Shown: one piece after another, positions 43,278 through 53,455 of the stretch | Layout: each line of letters starts with the position of its first letter | Position numbering within the stretch: the first letter of the stretch is position 1 | From: Trichomonas vaginalis G3 | Lineage: Eukaryota > Parabasalia > Trichomonadida > Trichomonadidae | Direction: 5' to 3' | NCBI RefSeq assembly: GCF_026262505.1 | Contig: NC_067204.1 | Span: 16,904,165 to 16,968,164, forward strand | Length of the DNA stretch: 64,000 nt | Program-made: the position numbers and the translations under genes | Notes under the pieces: generated by a model | What the model was told of the DNA's origin: nothing | Databases searched by the model: none | The model's input: only the letters and a program-made list of their open reading frames with translations

Positions 43278-44145
43278 ATGATAGATGAAGACATGAATGA
43301 AACTACAGACAAACTTAACTCTTCTCTCATTCTTCCTTTCAGTAAGGACTATGAGTTCTGTTCAAATGGTGTTTATTTCTATTGTGGAAAGATGGGTTCA
43401 GGTAAGACATTTAACCTCATTCGTCATATACTCATAACAGAGCGTTTAGGAAACGACTCTTACTATGACCAAATCATTATATCAGCAACTTCAGACTCTA
43501 TGGATTCAACAGCGAAAACATTTATGTCAAAAGTTCAAGCCTCTGTCGTTAAAGTTCCAGACAGTGAACTCATTGAATTTCTTCAACGTTACATTCGACG
43601 TAAGAGAAAATATTATGCCATCGTTGAATTTATACAGTCAGGAATGCAAAAGACTTCTGAGGAGATGGAAAGAATTATTGACAAACACCACTTACGTCAA
43701 TACTCAGGAGTTTACGATATGAAACGACTTACAAACTACATTCTGTCAAAACTTTCAAAATACCCCTTCAAAAAGTATCCTTCAAACACTCTGCTCGTTT
43801 GTGACGACTTCGCCGGAAAAGGTTTTGTGTCAAAACCAGACTCACCATTAGCTAACATCATTACTAAAGTCAGACATTACCACTTAACTGTAGCAATACT
43901 TATGCAAACATGGAGGTTTTTAGCTTTAAACATAAAACGTCATAACTGACTTCGTTATCTTTCAAGGTTTCTCACGCTATGACATTGAACTCATTTGGAA
44001 ACAGTCAGGTATAACATTACCTTTTGAAGAAATTTGGGAAGCATATAAGTCTCTCATCTCTCCTCGTTCATACCTTGAGATTCATATCATGACTAATACC
44101 ATTAAAGTCAAAAATATTCCATGGGAACGACCAACATTGTTTTAA
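43278..44145 (+). pseudogene. Maverick packaging ATPase (FtsK/A32-like), one frameshift
   Basis: ATG 43278 starts a frame with Walker A CGKMGSGKT (residues 36-44) and Walker B TLLVCDDF (171-178), followed by VAILMQTWRF and IKRHN. The frame stops at 43949. The continuation (FVIFQGFSRYDIELIWKQSG to SLISPRSYLEI and the end at 44145) is in the next frame, so one base is off near 43945. These are the core motifs of A32-like genome-packaging ATPases of Polintons and large DNA viruses. Nearby are capsid-type genes. Catalytic residues are intact but the C-terminal third is out of frame. Confidence 0.88.
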
Positions 44146-44545
44146 AGTTTAACCTTCAATTGACTGATGGTAAACAAATTCCATGCATCTCTGTCGCCAT
44201 TTCTGTTAATATTTTTGCTGTCATTCATATCATCCACTTCCCCATCCGTTAGCTTTTGAGGATATGCTTAGAATAGCTGTTCTTAAATGAAGGCTTTTCA
44301 CCTTTGAGAGCATAAACTCTATAACTTTCTGCATACTTTATGTTTGAACCTCCTGAGCCATCATTGACATAAATTTTTATAGGCTCCACCCTTGTTCATG
44401 TTCCTGCTTCTTCCCTTAGCTTTTGTTCAGTAGTTCTACATCTTTATACACAGCACCTGTCTCAGTGAATTCAACAATATTTTCATTCGTTAGTTTACAT
44501 TCAAACCCTTGTCAGTATATTGTTCATTTCATACATATAAAAGGT
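44146..44545 (-). pseudogene. decayed minus-strand Maverick coding remnant
   Basis: Short coding-like blocks appear on the minus strand in changing frames, such as FECKLTNENIVEFTETGAVY (right part) and a block near 44270-44340 (KVIEFMLSKVKSL). Stops interrupt all frames. It is probably a dead structural gene; the extent is approximate. Confidence 0.3.
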
Positions 44546-44559
44546 TTTTATTCTATATG

Positions 44560-45151
44560 AAATGAGAAGCAATCCATCTTAGCTGGTGCGTTAATGTTCC
44601 AATTGAACCAACATCAAATGTTGACTCAACGACAAACAATATTGTCATAAAGAACTATAGTCAGAGTGTTTGAAAGAACCAGACTTAAGTCAGTGAATTT
44701 AAAACTCAGCTTCAAACGCTAACGCTACATCAGATGTTAAGTTAGAGATCCACCACTGGATCAAATTCTTTCAAGAGAAGCCAACGACAATCCTTACACA
44801 AATGTTCAAACAAATCCTTCAGATAACGTAGACCATTACCTTCTTCAGTTATACCAAACAATTTTACTCAAAGACGATAAGAACTTTTGGTAAATCTTAT
44901 AGTAAGAACCAAATAATTCTAACAAAGGAGGACCTGAAAATGTTATCTCACGAATAACAGGGAAACAATGTGTCATTGACTATCTCGACCCTGAAATCGA
45001 ATGCTGCGGTCAAACTCCACTATTCATGAAAATAGGTAACATCCGCATCATTGAAACACCAGGAACTACAGGAGTTGAGTTTAAGTATAAATATTCGAAT
45101 GAATATACAAAACTTTCAACAGAATATAAGCTTTGTTTGAAAATGTTTTAG
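44560..45151 (+). pseudogene. decayed plus-strand Maverick structural-type gene
   Basis: Fragments in several frames read as genuine protein: NPYTNVQTNPSDNVDHYLLQ near 44790-44860, then ENVISRITGKQCVIDYLDPE and MKIGNIRIIETPGTTGVEFK to a stop at 45149-45151. The beta-rich end resembles a virion protein. At least three breaks are present. Start not defined. Confidence 0.4.
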
Positions 45152-45189
45152 TAAATTAAAGCAATTTGTAATATCTATCCAAAACTTCT

Positions 45190-46158
45190 TCAACAGTATC
45201 AAAACTCATCTTCATAATGCAAACCCAATCTTATTGACTTGGTGCAGTTTTCACTAACACAATATTTTTCTTTCTCTTGACTGACATAACTAACTCATTT
45301 GTTTCATCAAACAGCAACAACCAAAGTTCAGACCTAATACATAACATTCATACTTTATATTTTTAGCTCTGAGTTCTCTGTAAGCTGTTGCATTTAATAT
45401 TTTCTAAAAAGTCAACTTCAACAGTCATTCGCACTGGTGCCTTCAGTTCTACAGGCTCTCCTTGAAAGTCAACAAGTCTGAATTGCATGTCTTTCAAATT
45501 ATGAGGACTAATGCGAACCCATTTACCTAAATGAGTTGCTATGACAGGAACGTTGGAATGAACATTGAATTGACTGCATAACAGAAGGATTTAATTCTAC
45601 TGAACCTTTACTATTAACTCCTGAAATGCCTGTGACATTAGCTATTTTAGACTCAATGTATAAACAATTGCCATAACATACGTATGGAACAGATTTCATC
45701 TCAATCGTTTTGTCAACACTTTTCAAAGGAAATGTCATATTATGCACCCAAAAGAAGTTGTACTCTATGACTCATTCGTGTTATCTTAAACTCCTTCGCA
45801 TAACTGAACTTCAAAACTCCTGCAATAAGTTTAACATTCATTAAGTTTTCTTCGTTATCCTTGTTTATTTAGTATTTATGAGAGCATTTAACACTCCAGC
45901 TAATGTTTCCATCTTATATTCTACATTATTGTGAAATCTTATTTCGTGCTTCTTTCCATCTATTTCAATCTCCATGAAATCTGTTTCATCTGTTATAACG
46001 AATGAAGCGATAGTATTGAAGTCAACCATTCTGAATGCAAGCGCCTCATTCTGTAGACCTAAGTTTGTTTGTAGCTTTACTGTCCCGTATTCGTTTGGGT
46101 CTGTACTTTGCAAATAGAACAACATTTTATTCTCATTAAAATATGAGTATAGCTGCAT
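45190..46158 (-). pseudogene. Maverick structural-type gene split by frame breaks
   Basis: ATG 46158 encodes a 97-residue first part (QSTDPNEYGTVKLQTNLGLQ, FVITDETDFMEIEIDGKKHE) ending at 45865. Coding continues in other frames: VKLIAGVLKFSYAKEFKITR up to 45736, NMTFPLKSVDKTIEMKSVPY from 45738, then MQFRLVDFQGEPVELKAPVR near 45430-45500. Together they look like one protein of about 300 residues with three or more shifts. Its start codon overlaps the start of the divergent fibre gene by 16 bp. Family not recognised; beta-rich, probably virion-associated. Confidence 0.5.
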
Positions 46159-46717
46159 ATGCGTATGAAGCTGACAGAGCTAAACGTTTATATTTTGGTC
46201 AATACTCTCTCACACTTACTGACAAATATATTGTTATCACTGATGGAAATACTGAGAAATACATAACATGGAAGGACTATGAAAAGTTGACCCTATTTTA
46301 ACTCCATGTACTATGCCGTTATATAAGGACGGTGAAATTATTGAAAAGATATATACAACCGTATATAGGTCTGTTTATGAAGCGTTAGAATATATGTTGA
46401 ATCATAATCCGAAAGATTTGACCCAAGCACTACACCATGTGCAATGCCTTTTATTAAGGACGGTGAAATCGTAAGAGTTCCGGATTCAACGGTTTACACA
46501 GCTGTTCAAAACAGTTTACAAAACATTTTAGCGAATATCTTTAATTCAGAAACTACAGAAATAAAATTACCATATATAACAGATGCTAAAGAAATTAAAT
46601 CAAAAACGACAACATTATTTACGTCACTTAATGATTAATGACTTATATCATTAATATTCCTGCACCAACTACAGCATTTGATCCAAACTCAACGGTTTGC
46701 AGTGTACCTTTCATAAA

Positions 46718-46746
46718 GTCGCAAAGCGACCAGGGCGAAGCCCATG
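46718..46746 (+). repeat. double-hairpin coding cassette, copy A
   Basis: GTCGC-AAA-GCGAC, then CA, then GGGC-GAA-GCCC, then ATG. It interrupts a module of the fibre gene in frame, adding about SQSDQGEAH where the sister modules read KDGEI. Compared with copy B, both hairpins keep pairing although bases differ. Confidence 0.7.
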
Positions 46747-46924
46747 ACAGTTCATTAATTGCTTTAAGGGATTCAACAGTTAATGAATCATTAAAGGCGT
46801 CATTAATGAAAATCATTGATTTTAACTCATTCACGAATACATATAATTCATTCATTAATGTTTCATATGCTTCTAAAGAAGGTGAGCCAAAAACTATTGA
46901 TAAAGCGGTGTATGAAATAAAAGT

Positions 46925-47760
46925 GTTGTAAACAGAAATTCATCAAAAGTGACACCTCAGAAAAGCTAAAATATTGAATTTTTGGAACTTTTGATAGAGC
47001 ACGTTTTTAAATATTAATTAAAGTAAATGTATATTTTGTAAAGATTCTTTTTAATAAAAAAATAAAATTTTGAAGAAGAACACAAAATCTTCTGAAAAAT
47101 AATATCACATAAACTCATATTATTTTCTAATATATAACTATTTTATATAAAAATCAAATTCAATGATCTTAAAAGCGAATGATAAACCTCAAAATTTACG
47201 AATATAATGAGTGGGAATATAATGCTTATCTATCATAAAACCATATGAAATATCAATTTTTGCTTTACGCCTAATTTTTGACGACAATTAGCAAAAAATT
47301 AAATGTTAACACTCAGTCCATTTGAATATGAAAAATAAAATTGACTTTGATTAAATGTTTTTATTTATCATGCAATTCTTCTTGCTAATTGTCGTCAAAA
47401 ATTAGGCGTAAAGCAAAAATTAATATTTCATATGGTTTATGATAGATAAGCATTATATTTTCACTCATTATATTCGTAAATTTTGAGGTTTATCCTTCGC
47501 TTTTAAGATCATTGAATTTGATTTTTATATAAAATAGTTATATGTTAGAAAATAATATGAGTTTATGTGATATTATTTTTCAGAAGATTTCATTCTATAT
47601 GCCTATGAAAAGTACTCTCAAAACTAACTTTTTCCTAATTATAATTAAATCTAGAATATTATATTATGCTTAGTATTATTTCATTTTTCTCATTCAATTT
47701 AGAATTTACAAATGTCAAAAAATTGAGAGCTGTCACTTTTGATGAATTTCTGTTTACAAC
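46925..47760. mobile_element. foldback element copy 4, internally deleted (836 bp)
   Basis: It begins TGTTGTAAACAGAAATTC and ends GATGAATTTCTGTTTACAAC; the right tip carries the replaced segment seen in copies 1 and 3. About 400 bp of the inner arms are missing. AAAAG occurs on both sides (46920-46924 and 47761-47765), consistent with a 5-bp target duplication. It interrupts the fibre gene. The right arm happens to supply an ATG in frame with the fibre remainder. Confidence 0.88.
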
Positions 47761-49988
47761 AAAAGCATCAACGACGAAATTGAATTCGTTAACTTTCGAC
47801 AGTGATAGTTTCGTTAACAGCATAACATCGGGGAAAACAATTTTAACGAAAGAATACTTAAAATCTCATGTTAGTGAGTTCGTTGAAATTGAAAAAGAAG
47901 GTGGAATTAAGTTCGATCCACTGAATTTCATTTTCAGCTTAGCGAATGCGGGTGTTAGTTCTGCGGAATGGACAACTATACAAAGTGAAATAAATGCAAT
48001 ATGGACGTTTTTGGGGTCAAAAGCGGGAATGAGTGAGCTTGTAAATGCTGCAAGAACATTAGGTGAAACAGGAAATTTTGTTGATGGTTTTAAAAGACTT
48101 GTTTCAAATGTTTTAACAAACACAAAGAAATTATTTAGATATACTGTACATAACAGACGGATTTTTGAACAGATAGCAACAAACCCTCCGGTTATGGCTG
48201 CGTTGATGATGGTTAGAGATATAAAACCACGTAACGACGGGAACGAAGAACATGAACAACAGGATACTGATCGGGTTATTCGAGACATTAAAAACGTGTA
48301 TCCTGAAGTTATTGATTTATTTAGAGGAGTTAATGATTCAATTTCAAAACATTCTATAGCCCTCGATGAAGAGAATAAATTAACAGATTATATATTCGTC
48401 ATTATTGCAGAATTAATGAAGAGAATAAATGAAAAAGGAATTGGTGATATCATTAATGTCAGCGATGTAATGATGAAAAGAAATTTTGACTCATTATTTA
48501 CAAAACCGAAAACAGAATATAGTCTTTATGACGTAATTACTGAATTAATAAAAAAGATTAATGATAATAAGAGTTCTGGCGGAAGAGTTGAATTAGAAGT
48601 GAATGATGTTAATGAGAAATTAGCCGAAAAAGCAGACAAAAATGAGCTTCTAGCTCTGAGTGATAAAGTCAAGAACCATGTTCATTATATAACTTCAGAC
48701 GAACAGATTATAACGGACTACCATGGATATTTAACACGAAGTGATGAAGCGAAGACAAAAAATGTTAATGAAAGAAGATATAAATACATTCGTGCTAAAG
48801 GTTATGACATAAGCTGTACTGTACAGTATGATGTAGCTAAAGCACAAGAAGCATTTGGTTATAACGATGAAATATATGCCTCTACTTTCTCTGTTAAAGG
48901 TGTATTAGTTGAACCAAGATTTACTTTGAGAGTTAAGGCAAAAATAACTGTTGAAGATGCTATTAAAAGTAAAGCTGACAAAGTTGAACTCGAAGCAATG
49001 AACAAAGTTTTGAAATCTCATAAACACAACATCTCCGATATAAATGAACTTCAAGCTACATTAGACAGTAAAGCTGACAAAGAACATACACATGAATCCT
49101 TCACTACTGTTAGAGCAGACGACATAATATTGAACTATACCCTCGGTTCAAGTGCACCTTTAGAGAATCCAAGTACAAGCGTAAAAGATACACTAAACAA
49201 TTTAGATAACAGATGTATGAACATTGAAGGTCATGTCAGAAACTTTGAAGCATACACACTACCAACAATGTTAAACAAGAAAGCCAACAAGAACCATACA
49301 CATGAAGAATTTCAAACAATCAAGATTAAAGAAATTAAGGCATGCATCGAAATAGTAACAAAAACGGGAAGAAACGGTGCAACTGTACATGAACAAAGAA
49401 TTTATCCTCCTACTTTTCCTAATGGTTTAATAACAAACAATATAAATATTGTAGATGGCAAAGGATTTATAAATGTTAAACATGAGCTTCAAACAATGAA
49501 GGCTCAGATTCTTCAAACCATATATCCTATAGGCTCTATTTATACGTCAATGAATTCAACAAATCCAGCAACAGTTTTAGGTTTTGGTACGTGGCAGCAG
49601 ATTGTAGACAAATTCTTATACTGTGCTAACTCTTCAAAGCAAACAGGAGGTTCGAAGAAAATTAAAGAAGCAAACTTACCTGCGCACACTCATACAGGAA
49701 CTACAAACACAACAGGTAATCATTCACATTCAATAACAAAAAGAGGTTATACAAATCTTGCAGCAGGTTCGGATAGACAGGGAATGCATAGATATGATAT
49801 TTCAAGTGACCCAGTAGATTCAAGCGCAGGTATTTTCTGTGGAACCGCAGGAAATCATTCACACACTTTCACAACAAATCCAACAGGCTCGGGTGCAGAT
49901 TATATGCCACCATTTGTGACTGTATTCGCATGGTACCGCGTTCAATGAACGCGCTTGAGCCTAGAATAAAATCTTTAACTTTACATAA

Positions 49989-50699
49989 ATGAGCTTGAAA
50001 GAAGTATTCGAACAACATCCATGGAGGTCATTTAAGAAGTTCAATGAAGCTGCAAAGAGTTGGGGATTTACTAACAGAGCTGAAGTGAAAAGGTTCTTTG
50101 ACAAAAATGTTGTACATCAAACAAAAATAAACCCTTACGACTACTTTTTACCAATTTACTCCAACACTCCTGACGCATACCAATTTGACACTCTCATTCA
50201 AAGCAGAAAAGGAGGACATAAACCATTCCTCATCTTCATTAATGTTAACACTCGTAAAGCTTTTGCGTATATAATGAAAAATAAAGGAACTCATGAAGTG
50301 TTAAGAATTTTACAAAAGTTTGTAGCAGAACATAGCCCAAGTACTTTAACATCAGACCAAGACAGTGCATACCTCAGCAATGAAATCACAGATTTTCTCA
50401 TTAAGCATAACATAACTCACTACACTACTGAAGACCATAACCATAACATACTCGGCATCATAAACCGCTTCATAAGAACGCTCAGAGATTTAAACCAAGA
50501 GCGAGACTTTACCGAAGAAACAATGAAACATTTTCTCGAAGTATATAATTCCTCAACACATTCTACAACAGGACATACACCAAATTCAATGACACAACAA
50601 CAAGAAGAAAAGTATATACAAAAAAAAAAAAACGAAGCCAAACACAAAATATCAGAAATTCAACACAATTTACCCTCATTCCTGGTACAAAAGTTCGTG
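49989..50699 (+). pseudogene. Maverick integrase, 5' part, cut by MULE
   Basis: ATG 49989 begins MSLKEVFEQHPWRSFKKF. The rve core follows with Asp 67 (YQFDTLIQ) and Asp 123 (TSDQDSAYLS); the third catalytic position, 36 residues later, is Asn 159 (ILGIINRFIRTLRDL) instead of Glu. Coding is interrupted at 50699 by a MULE. The downstream half starts at 58090 in a different frame from this ORF, so a one-base shift also exists in the last 40 bases (near 50670) or the A12 run at 50624-50635. This enzyme would insert the Maverick into host DNA; this copy is certainly inactive. Confidence 0.88.
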
Positions 50700-50735
50700 G
50701 GGCGCGTAAAGGGTTGGCGTCCTAAGGCGTCCTGA

Positions 50736-53455
50736 TGTAAACTATTCAATTTTTGAGAAGTTTACACCATAATTGAATAGTTTATGGCGTCCTGAGAGGA
50801 GATTTCAATGGGTATGGCGTCCTAAAAAATAGAAGAAAATGATTTTTTCTCGATTTTTCTAGAAATTGAATTTTTTAAAAAAGAAAAAAATCAAAACGTA
50901 TACATTCAAGAAAGACTATAAATGAAGATTTTTCTATTTTTTTTTTCATTCTAAAACATCTTTTTTTGGATAATAAAGGTGACCAAACTATTTTTTGAAA
51001 GTCCGCCATAACTTTAATGGTACTATTTCAGCGTGTACAATGAATACAAAAATTCTAAGAGTGCCACATAAAATAGTACTTTAGACTTAAGTTAATGCTA
51101 CCAAGCAAATGTTAAAAAGATGACTTTAGTGTTTTGATAATCAAAGATTAAAATCATTATTGTCTAAATCAATAATCATAACGACAGAAGTTAATGTTTT
51201 TTCATAAGTGCTTTAAATCCACTTTTAAAAGTATACCTCAAAAATCAAAATATCAAAAAAAAATTGGCCGATAGGTTTGGCTTTAATTTTTGTCTGCTTT
51301 TATGATTTGATATGGATGTTATAATTTTAAAAGTTGAGCCAAATTCACCAATAGATTTTTGAGATTTGCAAATACTCAATAATTTTCAGCGTGTTATCTT
51401 TTATTAAAAGAACTATTTGGTTTCAGTATCATATAAATTGATATTTACTTTCTATTTGAACCTTCATTTAGCTAATGATTTAGTAATACAGATTTCATCT
51501 AATCCTTATAAGAGAATTTTGAATTTGTTATAATAAAAAAACAAACAGATATAGCTTACACTTCTATAATAAAGATACCTTTTATAGAAATCAGTATGAA
51601 ATGTGTTTTTTGACACGTAAAGCTCTCAATTCATTATAACATGTTTGTCGATTTTATATATTTTTCGCTTTCATTATCTATGATATTAAAAATTATGTCA
51701 TCAGAATGTGAAATAATTAAACAAATGCCCTACGGGAAGTATTTTAAAAATTGATTGTAATTATAGTTAGATTAACCATCATCACTTGCAAACCGAACTA
51801 ATTTACTACTTCTCCAATTAACACTCATGAACAATGTTTTTTAAAAAAAATATAATTTTTTATTCTAAAATTTACATTAACATGTCATTTATTATGATCT
51901 CATAAAACATATCCATATATTATAGTTACAGTAATATTAAAATTTCAAATTTTTGAATTAATTTGGTTATATTATGACCATTAAGCCAAGATCCCAACTT
52001 CTCTATGCTATCTATGAATTTCAACTCTATATGTAACTAACACGTTATAAGTTTTGTTTATAAATATAGGTGCATTTCAGTAAATTACTCTTTTATAATA
52101 GTTCTTTTATTACAGCTATAAAATCTATACTAAATCTATATTTTTTATACTAAATTTATTAATTGTAATACTAATTTTAATTGTTGCTGATCATATGCTA
52201 AATTTTATATGAAATTCTTAATTAGAAACTTGAGTTGAATATATATTAATATGAAAAATCGGTGTTTAAAACAAAAATACAGCTTGATTTATATAGTAAT
52301 TTATAACTTTACATATTTTATATAAATTTTTATTGAATTCAAATATTCAATAATTTTTTTATGCTAGATTAGTTGTATTTATTTAAATATATTATATTGG
52401 CAACCTTTCTTTACCCTGTCCTAATAAACGCATTTTGTAAAAAATATAGTGCATCAGTTTCGAACTAGCGTCCCCGGTACCTAATAGTAAGGGGTAATAA
52501 CCATTCGACCATTTGCCACGTAAAGCATCGCCAGATTTTTTTGTATTTAATCACTCCAAAAACACTGTTTTGGCTTATTGGAAGCATATCAGACATAATC
52601 GCCATAATCAAAAAATCTATATACCCAATAAGTAATAAATTTGTCGATATAGATTTTCCATAAAATTAGTTTTTAGTCTGATCTTAAAATAAATTTAATT
52701 TTTTATAAAAAAAAATCACATTTAAAAGTACCTTTTTAGTAGCTCGAAATCCTGTTGGTGGATTTCGGGCGTACTTCAAAATTAGCTTTTCTTCTACATA
52801 TGCAAGCTATATTTTAAATATGGGGCAAATCGGATCGGCGAAAGGAGTTTAGTTACCTTTTGGATAATTTTTTTTAATAAATATGTAAGAAAGATTGAAG
52901 AAAAAGTAAATTTACTTTAAGAAAATTCGTTTTACATGATGTAAGACCCATAACAACTATAAATATTCAATTATTTAAAATAAAAAAAGAAAAACAGATT
53001 AAATGTATCTCACATCAAAATCCATTGACCTAAGGATGTTAAGTTTCTGTTTTTAAAAGTTGATATTTTTTTTTAATTTTAAGAAAATTAATAGCATGTT
53101 ATTAGACAATAGGAGTGTAATGATATTGACTAAACAGAAATGAGAGAATAGAGATATAATTTTGATAAGCAATATTGCGAACAAATTCTGAAGTAAAATC
53201 GCGATCAATAATTGAAAATTACGATCATGTACTGAAAAATGACGATCGAATTGAATGAATAGAATTATATCTAAGAAAAAATAAATTGTATTTAGAAGAT
53301 GAACAAAGAAAGGTGTATGCTAAAAATCATTTAACAATAAATGGAAATAAAACGAAATTGTTAAAAGAAAAAAATGAAAATTGTTAAATAATATATTATT
53401 TTTTAGTCATAAGAATAAAAATATAGTAGTTATAAAAGGAATTAGACTTCATATA
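50736..53455. other. non-coding left part of the MULE
   Basis: AT-rich sequence with no supported ORF. It includes subterminal GGCGTCCT repeats and a short hairpin formed by GTAAACTATTCAATT and its inverse (50741-50785). A tRNA-like sequence lies at 52450-52518 on the minus strand. Confidence 0.5.
52450..52518 (-). ncRNA. tRNA-like sequence inside MULE (decayed)
   Basis: On the minus strand the sequence runs GGCAAATGGTCGAATGGTTA (acceptor plus D-arm-like), a CCTTACTATTAGG anticodon-arm-like hairpin, CCGGGGAC, and a T-loop-like AGTTCGAAACT. Stems are imperfect and the acceptor does not close. It may be a tRNA-derived relic or chance. It is weaker than the example at 28812. Confidence 0.22.

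Larger units (their letters stand above)
46143..49948 (+). pseudogene. phage tail-collar fibre gene, frame-broken and interrupted by foldback element
   Basis: The 5' part (46143-46931) holds related modules, each opening with a DP..TPC.MP..KDGEI or FDPNSTVCSVPFIK block, but successive modules shift by -1 (stops at 46301 and 46638). A foldback element occupies 46925-47760. The 3' part, 47761-49948, is a single 729-codon frame. It has coiled-coil rods, triple HxH repeats (SHKHNI, KEHTHESF, NKNHTHEEF) and a C-terminal phage T4-type tail-collar domain (IYPIGSIYTSMNSTNP, FGTWQQIVDKFLY, LPAHTHTG, MPPFVTVFAWYRV). It likely forms a trimeric fibre on the virion. It ends 40 bp before the integrase ATG. 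Confidence 0.85.
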
